From assembly GCA_002686265.1 (NCBI GenBank), contig NZBA01000096.1:1-64000 (forward strand): a stretch of DNA of 64,000 bases. Reading direction: 5' to 3'. A model generated the notes under the pieces. It saw only the letters and a list, made by a program, of their open reading frames with translations, had not been told where the DNA came from and searched no databases. Below, one piece after another: positions 7,766-16,412 of this stretch (its first letter is position 1; every line of letters starts with the position of its first letter). The stretch is from Planctomycetota bacterium. GTDB lineage: Bacteria > Planctomycetota > UBA1135 > GCA-002686595. The translations under genes and the position numbers were made by a program.

Positions 7766-10171
7766 TCAGTCCGCGCAGGTGAAGCGCCACGTGCCGCCGC
7801 GTCGGGTGCCGCTCACGCCCACTTCGTCCACGCGCCAAAAGTAGGTCTCCCCGGGCAACAGCTGCGGCGGGGCCCACAGGTTCCCGCTCTGGGTGCCCAC
7901 GAACGTGAGGGGCAGCTCGGTGCCGAAGTAAACGTCGTGGCCGAGCGCTCCTTGGCCCGCGTCCCAGGAGAAGGCGGCGCCCGCCGGCGGATCGACGCCG
8001 GTCGCGAGGTGCGCGGGGAAGCGCACGCGTGCGGGCTCCGGAAGGCTCGCGCTCTCGGTCGAGAAGCGCCAGCTGTCTCCGATCGTGATCCCCGGCGGGT
8101 CGATCGTGTCCACGCGCCAGACGTAGGTCAGGCCGGCCTCGAGGGGAGCGAGGGAGTAGGCGCCCACGTCGCCGGACAGGCCGCCGGCGACGAACTCCAA
8201 TCCTCCCGCCGGGCCGAACCACAGGTTCTGCTGCACGGCGCCTCCCGGCGGAGTCCAGGCCAGGTCCGTGTCGAGGTCGACGCCCTCCTGCCGGTCGAGC
8301 GGCAGGGGAGCGCTGCACAGGGCCGGACCGTCCGCGCCCCCCGCCTGGGTCGTGAAGCTCCACAGAGGCGAGGAGGTCGAGCCATTGGCGTTGCTGCCCA
8401 CGACGCGCCAGAAATAAGTCGTAGCGGGTTGGAGCGTGCCGGCGTTGAAGCGGCCGATGACGGGGCCGAGGTGCTTGAAGGCCTGGAGCGCATCGGGGTC
8501 GGTGCCCAGCCAGACGACCTGTTCCGCCGCTGCCGAGCACGGAACCCAGGTTGGGTCGACCGTGCGCACGACGTCCACGGCGCCGTCGGCGGGGAAGGGA
8601 GTCTTGGCGCGCAGAGGCGTGCTCTGGGGGCCGCTGGTCGAACCGAAGACAGGCGCGTGGTCCGCCTCGTCCCCCCACCAAGCGGACAGGCGAGTGCGCA
8701 AGGCGAGCATGGACCTCTGGACCGCCCCCTCTTCGCTGCGGTCGTGCTCCTCCCAGGGATCCAGGCGCATCTGGTAGTACTCCTCGGCGTGCCCGAGCTC
8801 ATCGGCGACGAGCTTCTCGTTGCGCGTGCGGATCATCCGTGCGCGCACGATCGTCGGCAGATCCTGGTGGCCGAACTCGCAGAAGAGGTCGTCGCGCCAA
8901 TCCGGAGGCGGAGTCGCGTCCACCATCAAGTCCAGGAGACTGTGGCCGTCGAGGCGCTCACGCAGGCCGTCGGGGGCCGGGAGGGCGGCCATCTCCATGA
9001 CCGTCGGTAGCAGGTCGACGTTGCTGGAGAGTTGCTCGATCAGGCGCCCCTCCGGCAGGACGTCGGGCAGGCGCGCGATCAGGGGAACGCGCGTCAATGC
9101 GTCGGACATGCCCGCACCCTTGTCCCAGGCGCCCATCTCCCCCGACATCTCGCCGTGATCGGCCGTGAACAGCACGAGGGTGTCCTCCGCCAACCCGAGT
9201 TCGTCGAGGCGGTCGAGCACGCGCCCGATGTTGTAGTCGACCTGGGTGATCAGGCCGTAGTAGCAGGCCAGGACCTCGCGCCACTCGTCCTCGCTCATCG
9301 AAGCGTAGATGGCCTGCCGGTTGGCCAACCGCTGGGTCGTCGCGCGCTTGTCGTGGTTGGGCGGCAGGTCGAGCTCCTCGGAGGGCTGGTAGAGGTGCGC
9401 CCAGTCGTGAGGATCGGCCGGGCCGCTGGGCAACAGCGGTCCGTGGGGACCGTAGAACGAGAAGAAGCACAGGAACGGCCGCCCGTCGCCTCCCGAACCC
9501 GCCCGCTGCTCGAGGAACTCGAGCGTCTGGTCGGTGAAGTACCCGGCGGGGTGGAAGGCGTTCTCGTTGTGCGTGTAACCGGTGAAGTACAGGTTGTCCG
9601 GTAGGCCTTCGACGGGAGTCCAGTTCCCCGGAGCCGTGTGCACCTGCCGGCCCTGCCCTTGGCAGTGGGTGACGTAGTCGCCGAAGTCGATGACCTCGTC
9701 GAACCCCAGGTCCTCTTCGAGGGGCCGCTCCTGGTCGAGCCACATCATGTGGTGCTTGCCGATCGTCGCCGTGACGTAGCCGGCCGCGCGCGCGAGCTCG
9801 GCCAGGGTCACCTGGTTTCGGGGCTCCCAGACCCCGTTCCAGCGTAGGCCGTGGTGGTGCGGCTCGCGCCCGGTCAGGATCGAGTAGCGCGAGGGGCAGC
9901 ACTGCGGATCCGAGACGAAGGCGTTCTCGAAGCGCACGCCCTCGGCTGCCAGGGCGTCCAGGCTGGGAGTCAGGGAGGTCTCGACCCCGCCGAAGCCGTT
10001 GTCGTAGCAACCCAGGTTGTGCACCGAGAGTTGGTCCACGATGACCACCAGCACGTTCGTGGGCGGGTTGGCCTCGTCGTCCTCGGAGGAGGCGGACAGC
10101 GGCGCGAGCGGGGAGAGCGCGATCGCCAGGCAGGCGGCGCGCGACAGGGAAAGCAGCAGCACGTTGTTCAT
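7766..10171 (-). CDS. Secreted sulfatase with three C-terminal beta-sandwich-like repeats
   Basis: 801 residues. Signal peptide at 1-28, then a sulfatase domain (about 35-520). It has the metal-site VDQL (D46, Q47) and a canonical formylglycine motif C91-C-P-S-R95 followed by YSILTGREPHHHG. GKHHMMW and FTADHGEMSGEMGAWDKG are other family signatures. The C-terminal ~270 residues hold three diverged repeats of about 85-90 residues, each ending in a pattern like PG.TYFWRV....G....W.F (TTYFWRVVGS, LTYVWRVDTI, ETYFWRVDEV). These look like fibronectin-III-type or carbohydrate-binding modules. Predicted to desulfate an organic sulfate, probably a polysaccharide, outside the cytoplasm. An anaerobic or aerobic formylglycine-generating enzyme must be encoded elsewhere. 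The start has a GAGGGTGAC ribosome site. Confidence 0.92.
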   Translation of the reverse strand: MNNVLLLSLSRAACLAIALSPLAPLSASSEDDEANPPTNVLVVIVDQLSVHNLGCYDNGFGGVETSLTPSLDALAAEGVRFENAFVSDPQCCPSRYSILTGREPHHHGLRWNGVWEPRNQVTLAELARAAGYVTATIGKHHMMWLDQERPLEEDLGFDEVIDFGDYVTHCQGQGRQVHTAPGNWTPVEGLPDNLYFTGYTHNENAFHPAGYFTDQTLEFLEQRAGSGGDGRPFLCFFSFYGPHGPLLPSGPADPHDWAHLYQPSEELDLPPNHDKRATTQRLANRQAIYASMSEDEWREVLACYYGLITQVDYNIGRVLDRLDELGLAEDTLVLFTADHGEMSGEMGAWDKGAGMSDALTRVPLIARLPDVLPEGRLIEQLSSNVDLLPTVMEMAALPAPDGLRERLDGHSLLDLMVDATPPPDWRDDLFCEFGHQDLPTIVRARMIRTRNEKLVADELGHAEEYYQMRLDPWEEHDRSEEGAVQRSMLALRTRLSAWWGDEADHAPVFGSTSGPQSTPLRAKTPFPADGAVDVVRTVDPTWVPCSAAAEQVVWLGTDPDALQAFKHLGPVIGRFNAGTLQPATTYFWRVVGSNANGSTSSPLWSFTTQAGGADGPALCSAPLPLDRQEGVDLDTDLAWTPPGGAVQQNLWFGPAGGLEFVAGGLSGDVGAYSLAPLEAGLTYVWRVDTIDPPGITIGDSWRFSTESASLPEPARVRFPAHLATGVDPPAGAAFSWDAGQGALGHDVYFGTELPLTFVGTQSGNLWAPPQLLPGETYFWRVDEVGVSGTRRGGTWRFTCAD

Positions 10172-10288
10172 GTCACCCTCGGCGGTACGGTGGAATGCGG
10201 GGTTGGATGCAGCGCTCGCATCCTAGCCCATCGGCGCCGATTCCGCCGGTTTCCACCGCCGTGCGGTCCCCCGGGGAGACCGCCAGGC

Positions 10289-10746
10289 TCAGGGTGGCCC
10301 CGCCGGAGCCTCGGCTGCCCGGAAGAACAGGAGGTGCTGCCACGGCAAGCCACCGAACTCTCCCGCCGGCTCGAAGCCGTTGGCCCCCAGCGGCGGGCCA
10401 GCTCCAGGGTGTGGTAGCCGTTCCCGCAGCCGAAATCGGCGACGGTCCAGCCTGGGGCGAGGCCGAGGGCGCCGAGCATGGCGCCCGTGCTCTCCTCGCG
10501 CTCGCGCCCGTAGCGCAGGAGCCAGCCGCCGGCGCTCCAGTGCATGGTACGCGCGATGCGCCTGCCCATGTACTCGGTCAGGGGCGGGCCGGGGTCCGCG
10601 GGCGCCTCGAGGTGGACGTCCGCTGCCTCCAGGAGTACTTGCGAGGGGGACTCAGCGGCTCCTCGACCGCGGCCCTGACAGCCGAGGCCGGCACAGACGG
10701 CTGCGCCGGCCACGAGGGCGAGAGCGTGGAGAGCCCGGTGGTCCAT
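10289..10746 (-). pseudogene. Decayed SAM-dependent methyltransferase (internal deletion plus frame change)
   Basis: The ATG at 10746 opens a lipoprotein-like signal (ALALVAGAAVCAGLGC). A methyltransferase N-terminal half follows: RTMHWSAGGWLLRYGRERE, then motif I VADFGCGNGYHTLELARRWG. The frame then breaks near 10383. In another frame the sequence resumes directly with a typical methyltransferase C-terminus (NGFEPAGEFGGLPWQHLLFF), stopping at 10291-10289. The middle (~100 residues, motifs II-IV) is missing, so this is a deletion and not a single sequencing error. Without the substrate- and cofactor-binding middle it cannot be an active enzyme. It lies 12 nt from a CTAGCAG repeat cluster. The family assignment rests on motif I and the PWQHLLFF tail. 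Confidence 0.7.
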
Positions 10747-10757
10747 GGTCCCAGAGC

Positions 10758-10838
10758 CTAGCAGCCCGTTGAAGAACGCCAACGGGCCGCTGGCGGCCGG
10801 CAGGAGACCGGCAGGAGAAACGCCAAACGGGCCGCTAG
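10758..10838. repeat. Compound CTAGCAG palindromic repeat (copy B)
   Basis: A complete short element (10758-10793) begins CTAGCAGCCCGTTG and ends CAACGGGCCGCTGG. A second right half follows, ending CAAACGGGCCGCTAG at about 10838 and preceded by GGCAGGAGAAACGC. The spacer AAGAACGC resembles that of copies A and E2. It sits between the methyltransferase pseudogene and a subtilase gene. It could form alternative hairpins. Confidence 0.75.
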
Positions 10839-10930
10839 CGCGGGAGAAACGGCCCCGCGATCCCCCCGGAGCGCGCGGAACCGCCAGGTGCCCTTTTCGC
10901 GATACCGCCGGCACGCCACCGGGTATGGGC

Positions 10931-10936
10931 TACACT
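10931..10936 (+). promoter_or_regulatory. Possible -10 element of the subtilase gene
   Basis: TACACT fits a TANNNT -10 hexamer and matches the one before the MFS gene. No good -35 is visible 16-18 nt upstream. It would give a 5' leader of about 80 nt before the GTG at 11022. Confidence 0.25.
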
Positions 10937-11021
10937 TGAATGATCGCTCTCCCGGCCCCGAAACGGGGTCTCCCGCCTTCTCGCGGCCCCACCGCGGCCG
11001 CAAATCCAAGGGGATCACACT

Positions 11022-12893
11022 GTGTCATATCGACTCCTCCCGCGCGTGCTCTGGCTCCTGGTCCTCACCAGCCTGACCTCCGCGCAATCGTCCGAGCAGC
11101 GTACGCAGGCAGTTGGAAGCCGGGGGCGAGATCTGGAGTATCGCAGGCAAGACGACCGCTGGCTGCGCGTCGAGCCCGCCGGCACCTTCGAGGTCGACTC
11201 CGAGGTCGTCTCGGTGCGCTTCGCGCCGGGGGTCGCCGACCTCGCGGCCTTCCGCGAGAGAGTCGGGGCCGACTTCGAGCCCTTGGATCTGGTGCGTTCC
11301 AACCGCCTGGGGATCGTGGACCTGCGCGTGAGGGAGGGCAGCGACGTGCTCGCCGTGGTGGCCGCCCTGCGCGCCACGGGTCTTGTGGAGTACGCGGAGG
11401 AGAACACTCTGGGGCGCTGGATCTCCGACCCCAACGACGCGCTGTATTCCGACCAGTGGAGCCTCAAGAACACGGGTCAGACCGGCGGCTCGTTCGACGC
11501 CGATATCGACGCGGATCTGGCCTGGGACCTCGGCGGGGGGCTCCCTTCGGTGGTCGTGGGCATCCTCGACAGCGGGACCGAGATCTCCCACGAGGACCTG
11601 ACGGACAACGTCTGGATCAACCCGGGTGAGATCCCCAACAACGGCGTCGATGACGAGGGCAACGGGTTCATCGACGACGTCTACGGCTGGGACTTCGGCA
11701 ACGGCAACAACTCGGTCCCGGGCCCCTTCTGGCACGGGACCTCGGTGGCCGGAGTGGTGGGCGCGACAACCAACAACGGCATGGGCGTCGCGGGCGTCGC
11801 GGGCGGCTTCGGCAACGGCGACGGCTGCAGACTGATGATCCTGGGGGTCGGCGACAGCGCGCCCAGCGGAGCGATCCTCGACGACGCGATCCTGTACACC
11901 GCGGACAACGGCGGGGCGGTCATCACCATGAGCCTGACCGTCGGACAGTCGAACTCCATCGACAACGCCCTCGATTACGCCTGGGACACGGTCGGGGTCT
12001 TCACCGACTGCGCAGCGGGGAACAGCGGCGGTTCGGTGGGCTACCCGGCGCGCCACGACAAGGTGGTCTCCGTACCGGCCACCGACGACCAGGACGATCG
12101 CCCGAGCTGGTCATCCCAAGGTCCGGAGAACTGGATCGCCGCCCCGGGCGTCGACATCCGCATGCCCACGACCGGGAACGGCTACCACTACTCGAGCGGC
12201 ACGTCCTTCGCCGCGCCGCACGTCGCCGGCGTGGCCGCCCTGCTGCTCTCCGCGCTACCGGCCCTCGACAACGACTCCCTGAAGGAGATCCTCAAGCTCA
12301 CCGCCGACGACGTCGGCAATCCGGGCTTCGACAACCAGACCGGCTGGGGGCGTCTGAACGCCCACGCCGCGGTGCAGCACGCCCTGGACAACGACTGCAA
12401 CCAGAACGGTGTCTACGATCCCGACGACATCGCCAACGGAACCTCCGCCGACGCCAACGCTAACGGCATCCCCGACGAGTGCGAGTGCACGGCGCCGTCG
12501 AACTTCTGCGTGAGCGCGCCCAACACGGCCGGCGCGGGAGCCCTGATCACGTCGATGGGCAGCCAAAGCGTGGCCGTCAACGACGTCACCCTCGCGGCCA
12601 CCGACTGCCCTCCCGGCCAGCCGGGGGTGTTCTACTACGGCCCCAACACGACCCAGATTCCCTTCGGCAACGGGTTCCGCTGCGTCACGGGCACGACGCA
12701 CCGCCTGCCGGTGGTCTACATCGACGGGATCGGCGTGGCGCGTTTCGACTTCGACCTCACCACCGCCCCCAATCCCGGCGGCATCCAGCCCGGCGACCTC
12801 TGGCACTTCCAGTACTGGTATCGCGACCCCCTGTCGGGGGGCCCGAGCACCTTCAACCTCTCCGACGGCAGGACGATCCCGTTCTGCTTCTAG
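11022..12893 (+). CDS. Secreted subtilisin-like serine protease (S8) with EF-type repeats and C-terminal module
   Basis: 623 residues from a GTG with AAGGGG about 10 nt upstream. Signal peptide at 1-22, prodomain-like region to about 135, then a peptidase S8 domain. The catalytic triad is D183 (GILDSGTEISHEDL), H238 (WHGTSVAGVVG) and S395 (SSGTSFAAPHVAG), with N334 as the oxyanion residue. Residues ~460-488 hold two DCNQNG/DANANGIPDEC calcium-type repeats. The last ~130 residues (from FCVSAPNTAG) form the C-terminal module shared with the secreted proteins at 23176 and 24475 (YGPNTTQIPFGNGFRCV, then FQYWYRDP and LSDGR). Predicted extracellular protease. All catalytic residues are intact. Confidence 0.93.
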   Translation: MSYRLLPRVLWLLVLTSLTSAQSSEQRTQAVGSRGRDLEYRRQDDRWLRVEPAGTFEVDSEVVSVRFAPGVADLAAFRERVGADFEPLDLVRSNRLGIVDLRVREGSDVLAVVAALRATGLVEYAEENTLGRWISDPNDALYSDQWSLKNTGQTGGSFDADIDADLAWDLGGGLPSVVVGILDSGTEISHEDLTDNVWINPGEIPNNGVDDEGNGFIDDVYGWDFGNGNNSVPGPFWHGTSVAGVVGATTNNGMGVAGVAGGFGNGDGCRLMILGVGDSAPSGAILDDAILYTADNGGAVITMSLTVGQSNSIDNALDYAWDTVGVFTDCAAGNSGGSVGYPARHDKVVSVPATDDQDDRPSWSSQGPENWIAAPGVDIRMPTTGNGYHYSSGTSFAAPHVAGVAALLLSALPALDNDSLKEILKLTADDVGNPGFDNQTGWGRLNAHAAVQHALDNDCNQNGVYDPDDIANGTSADANANGIPDECECTAPSNFCVSAPNTAGAGALITSMGSQSVAVNDVTLAATDCPPGQPGVFYYGPNTTQIPFGNGFRCVTGTTHRLPVVYIDGIGVARFDFDLTTAPNPGGIQPGDLWHFQYWYRDPLSGGPSTFNLSDGRTIPFCF

Positions 12894-12986
12894 AGCTTCC
12901 CTTCCGCGCCCGTGCGCCCGCGCTCCTTCCATCGAGACAAGGACTGTAGGATGAGCGGCCAGCGTCTCTCCAACCGGAGCCTCTCC

Positions 12987-13595
12987 ATGCAGCGCCGCAT
13001 CGTTCTGCCGTCCTTGCTGTTCGTCACCCTCACCGCGTCCTGCGAGTCCCCCCGCGCGGGCACGCCAGACCCGCCGCCGATGAGCCCCGAGGAGATGATG
13101 GCGGCCGTCGTCGAGCTGGGCACTCCAGGCGCGGAGCACAGGGTCCTCGAACCGATGCTCGGTACCTTCCGCGCCGCGCTCACGATGTGGGCCGAGCCGG
13201 GGACCGAACCCATGACCTCGACGGGCACGATGCACAGCTTCTGGATGTTCGGAGGACGCTTCCTGCGCGGGGACTACGTCGGCGACTGGATGGGCCAGCG
13301 CTTCGAGGGCTTGTCCTTGTTCGGCTACGACAAGGCCCAAGGCGTCTACGTCGGGACCTGGTGCGACTCGATGAGCACCGCCCTGGCCCCGATCTCCACC
13401 GGCCACGCCAGCGCCGACGGCTCGCGCCTGGAGATGACCAAGCGCATGCACGATTTCACGACGGGCGAGGATGCCCTAGTACGCGACGTCGTGCTCCTCG
13501 ACGGCCCCGACGCCCACACTCACGAGATGTACGTGACCCGCGCCGGCGGAGAGGAGTTCCTCAACATGCGCATCGAGTACACGCGCGCGGAGTAA
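12987..13595 (+). CDS. DUF1579-family lipoprotein
   Basis: 202 residues. The ATG at 12987 is chosen over in-frame starts at 12912 and 12951 because it directly opens a lipoprotein signal (RRIVLPSLLFVTLTASC) and has a GGAG site 10 nt upstream. After a Pro-rich linker the body matches the DUF1579 pattern: HRVLEPMLGTFRAALTMWAE, then HSFWMFGGRFLRGDYVGDWM, FEGLSLFGYDKAQGVYVGTW and MTKRMHDFTTGE. Family members are small secreted or lipid-anchored proteins of unknown function, probably lipocalin-like beta barrels that bind a small ligand. It lies 93 nt after the subtilase and converges on the glycosyltransferase gene. Confidence 0.8.
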   Translation: MQRRIVLPSLLFVTLTASCESPRAGTPDPPPMSPEEMMAAVVELGTPGAEHRVLEPMLGTFRAALTMWAEPGTEPMTSTGTMHSFWMFGGRFLRGDYVGDWMGQRFEGLSLFGYDKAQGVYVGTWCDSMSTALAPISTGHASADGSRLEMTKRMHDFTTGEDALVRDVVLLDGPDAHTHEMYVTRAGGEEFLNMRIEYTRAE

Positions 13596-13629
13596 GGGGT
13601 TCCCGCCGGGCGTCGGAAGGCGGCGGCGC

Positions 13630-14883
13630 TCAGGAATCACGGATTCCCTCGAGGTCGTCGTAGAGGCGCGCGAGGCGCGCGCCGATGGCGCGCCAGTCGT
13701 AGTGTTCCAGGACCGTCCGGCGAGCGGCATCGCCGAGGGAACGCTGCAACGCGGGATCGGCCGCCAGGCGCGCGAGGGTATCGGCCATTTCCACGGGAGT
13801 GTCCGCGAAGAGGATGTCCCCGCCATCGGTGCAGGCGATGCCCTCGGCACCCAGGCGCGTCGAGACTGTCGGCAGGCCCAGGGCAAAGGCCTCGAGTACC
13901 TTCAAACGCGTACCGGCGCCGTGGCGCAAGGGGACGACACAGATGGCGGCGCGCGTCAGCACCGCCGCCACATCGGGGACGAAGCCGGTCACCTCCACAT
14001 CGGGGTGAGCGCGGGCGCGCGCGAGGAGGTCGCGCGGCGGGTCCTTGCCGATCACCGTGAAGGCGAGGTCCGCGATCCGACCGCGCAAGAGGGGCAGCAC
14101 CTCGTCGATGAACCAGCGGGCCGCGTCCGCATTGGGAGCGTAGGCCATGTCTCCCACGAAGCACAGGCGCCCGGCGCGCGCGGCCTCGCCGCCGTCGGGG
14201 GCGCGAGGCGCGAACTGCGAGCAGTCCGCGCCGTTGGGGATGACCTCGATCCGCAGGGTGGGATCGCGCGAGAGGACCAGGTCGCGCTCGGCCTCGGAGC
14301 ACACCATGACCGCCCGCGCTCCGCGGAAGATCGCCGGCTCCCGCTCCCTGAGGAGGCGCGCCTCGCGGCGCTGCAAGGCGCCCAGGAGCGGATTGCGCTC
14401 CAAGACCGCCGAACGCTCGTAGAAGACCCAGTACAGGTTCTGCGTGTCCAAGACGAAGGGTGGGGAGCCCGACGCCGGCAGGCAGGCGTGAACATCGATG
14501 TGGTTGAGGTGCACCCAGCGAAAGGTCTCCTCGGCCAACAGCGACACGACGCGCCGGACGAGGTGCGGATTGCGGTTGTGGCGGAGCACCGCGGGGTCTC
14601 CCAGCGCGAGGGCCGACAGCAGGGTGCGCGCACGACCGGCGAGGCCCGGAGACTTGACATCCTCGACGAGATGAACGGCGCTGCACAACGGTTCGAGGGC
14701 CGCCCGTGCCTCGCCTTCACCCACGCCGCCCGCTCCGGTCGCGACCAGGGTCACAGGCCCCCGCTCGGCGAGGGCCGACAGAAGGTGGAAGGTGCGCAGG
14801 TTGCCGCCGTCCGAGACGGGCCAGGGCAGCTTCTGGCTGACGAACAGCACGGGAGCGGGGTGCACTCGGTCGGCGAGGGACAT
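13630..14883 (-). CDS. GT4-type glycosyltransferase
   Basis: 417 residues from the ATG at 14883. It has two Rossmann halves. The N-terminal half begins VLFVSQKLPWPVSDGGNLRT, the opening typical of sugar transferases of PEP-CTERM/EpsH-type exopolysaccharide loci. The C-terminal half has RIEVIPNGADCSQF, FVGDMAYAPNADAARWF and the donor-binding RLKVLEAFALGLPTVSTRLG with the E-x7-E type acidic residues of GT4 enzymes. Predicted to transfer a nucleotide-activated sugar to a growing glycan on the cytoplasmic face of the membrane. The MFS gene diverges from it with only 91 nt between starts, so the two may be co-regulated. The sugar and acceptor are unknown. Confidence 0.88.
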   Translation of the reverse strand: MSLADRVHPAPVLFVSQKLPWPVSDGGNLRTFHLLSALAERGPVTLVATGAGGVGEGEARAALEPLCSAVHLVEDVKSPGLAGRARTLLSALALGDPAVLRHNRNPHLVRRVVSLLAEETFRWVHLNHIDVHACLPASGSPPFVLDTQNLYWVFYERSAVLERNPLLGALQRREARLLREREPAIFRGARAVMVCSEAERDLVLSRDPTLRIEVIPNGADCSQFAPRAPDGGEAARAGRLCFVGDMAYAPNADAARWFIDEVLPLLRGRIADLAFTVIGKDPPRDLLARARAHPDVEVTGFVPDVAAVLTRAAICVVPLRHGAGTRLKVLEAFALGLPTVSTRLGAEGIACTDGGDILFADTPVEMADTLARLAADPALQRSLGDAARRTVLEHYDWRAIGARLARLYDDLEGIRDS

Positions 14884-14960
14884 GGAGGAATTGGAGTCCG
14901 CGACGGCGGAGAAAGCACGCCCTTTCCCGTGCGACCGAGGGGACCGTCCCGACGCACTGC

Positions 14961-14966
14961 TACACT
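14961..14966 (+). promoter_or_regulatory. Putative -10 element placing the MFS mRNA start at its GTG (leaderless)
   Basis: TACACT lies 8 nt before the GTG at 14975, and no Shine-Dalgarno is present in between. A transcript starting about 7 nt after a -10 hexamer would begin at or next to the start codon. The same arrangement occurs at 19844, 32672, 34832 and 42850. Confidence 0.4.
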
Positions 14967-14974
14967 CCCGCGCC

Positions 14975-16261
14975 GTGCCCGCCGCCAACCCATCTCCGCG
15001 CCGCACCCGCTCTCCCCTAGTCACGGTCTTCCTGACCGTCTTCATCGACTTGCTGGGGTTCGGGATCGTGATCCCCTTGCTGCCGGTCTACTCCAAGGCC
15101 TACGGCGCGAGCGAGCTCTCCCTCGGCCTGCTGTTCGCCAGTTTCTCGGCCATGCAGTTCGTCTTCGCCCCCTTCTGGGGACGCGTCTCCGACCGCTGGG
15201 GACGGCGGCCGGTGCTGCTCGGCGGGCTGGTCGGAACGTCGCTCTCCTACGTCCTGTTCGGCCTGGCGAGCTCGATGACGGGCCTCTTCGCCGCGCGCAT
15301 GCTGGCGGGCTTCTTCGGCGCCAACGTCGCCACGGCCCAGGCCTACATCGCCGACGTGACCGACGAAAACGACCGCGCCAAGGGCATGGGCATGGTCGGC
15401 GCGGCCTTCGGCCTCGGGTTCACCTTCGGGCCGTTGATCGGCGGAGAGCTCGCTGCCTGGGAGATGGGCCTGCCCGGCTTCGCCGCCGCCGGCTTCTCGG
15501 CCTGTGCGGCACTCTACGGGTTCCTGCGCCTCGAGGAGCCTCCCCGGAAACGCGAGAGCTCGTCGCGCCTCTTCGGCCTCGAGACCGTGCGCGAAGTGAC
15601 CGGAGACGGACGTATCGGGTGCGTGATGCTGCTCTACTTCCTCGGCATCCTGGCCTTCTCGGGGTTCGAGACGATGTTCATCCGCTTCGGGTTGGCCCGC
15701 TTCCCGAGCGTCTTCGGGCTCGAGGGAGCCCTCGCCAGCGCCAACCTCGAGGAGATCCAGGCCGCCGCGCCGATCGCGGGGCGCTACATGTTCTTCATCG
15801 GCCTCGTCGCGGCCGTGATCCAAGGCGGCCTGATCCGCCGCCTCGTGCCGCGCTTCGGCGAGCTGCGCCTGATCGTGGCCGGCCCGGCTCTGCTGGGTCT
15901 CTCCCTGGCGATCATCGGCCTCGCCCAGAGCTGGTGGGTCGTGATCCTCGGCTGCGCGGTGATGCCCTTCGGCTTCGGCATCAACAACCCCTCCCTCAAC
16001 GGCCTGCTCTCGCGCGCCGCCCCGGCCGCGCGCCAGGGCGCCGTCCTGGGCATGAACCAGTCTCTCGCCAGCTTGGCGCGGGTGCTCGGCCCGTTGCTGG
16101 CGGGACTGCTGTTCGGCGCGGTCGGCCCCGGAGCGCCCTTCTACGCGGGCGCGGCCATCCTGGCCGGGGCCGCCCTGCTCGCGGCGCGCTACCGCGCGCG
16201 CCACGGGGCCACCTTCGCACGCTCTGACGCGCCCACGGGACGGGCCCGAGAGCCCGCATGA
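14975..16261 (+). CDS. MFS multidrug/tetracycline-type efflux transporter (DHA1)
   Basis: 428 residues starting at GTG 14975. Twelve hydrophobic segments are visible. The first reads VFLTVFIDLLGFGIVIPLLP, typical of TetA-like proton antiporters. The loop 2-3 motif A appears as GRVSDRWGRRPVLLGG and motif C-like glycines are in AAFGLGFTFGPLIGG. The central loop (EEPPRKRESSSRLFG) is about 35 residues. The second half contains FGFGINNPSLNGLLSR and LGMNQSLASLARVLGP. Predicted inner-membrane drug or metabolite exporter driven by proton exchange. The substrate cannot be assigned. The start has no ribosome site but a close -10-like TACACT. A half copy of the CTAGCAG repeat follows 4 nt after the stop. 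Confidence 0.88.
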   Translation: MPAANPSPRRTRSPLVTVFLTVFIDLLGFGIVIPLLPVYSKAYGASELSLGLLFASFSAMQFVFAPFWGRVSDRWGRRPVLLGGLVGTSLSYVLFGLASSMTGLFAARMLAGFFGANVATAQAYIADVTDENDRAKGMGMVGAAFGLGFTFGPLIGGELAAWEMGLPGFAAAGFSACAALYGFLRLEEPPRKRESSSRLFGLETVREVTGDGRIGCVMLLYFLGILAFSGFETMFIRFGLARFPSVFGLEGALASANLEEIQAAAPIAGRYMFFIGLVAAVIQGGLIRRLVPRFGELRLIVAGPALLGLSLAIIGLAQSWWVVILGCAVMPFGFGINNPSLNGLLSRAAPAARQGAVLGMNQSLASLARVLGPLLAGLLFGAVGPGAPFYAGAAILAGAALLAARYRARHGATFARSDAPTGRAREPA

Positions 16262-16265
16262 GGAC

Positions 16266-16282
16266 CGCCAACGGGCTGCTGG
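16266..16282. repeat. Half-site of the CTAGCAG repeat family (copy C)
   Basis: CGCCAACGGGCTGCTGG matches the right arm of copies B and E2, immediately after the MFS stop codon (16259-16261). No left arm is present, so this is a decayed or partial copy. Confidence 0.6.
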
Positions 16283-16412
16283 ATCTTTCCTCCCCTGGAG
16301 GGTTCTGGAAGTTCGTTCCCTGGACTAGCCTCGAACCAGGCCCACCGAAGGCGAGTTGACGCTCCCCGGCGTCGCGCGCCACCGAGCCCCACCCTTGCGA
16401 GAGGACTCCGCC

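Noticed and set aside
13702-16227. 841-codon plus-strand frame across the glycosyltransferase and MFS genes
   Set aside because: Low-complexity Arg/Ala/Gly translation with no motifs. Conserved enzymes occupy the other frames.
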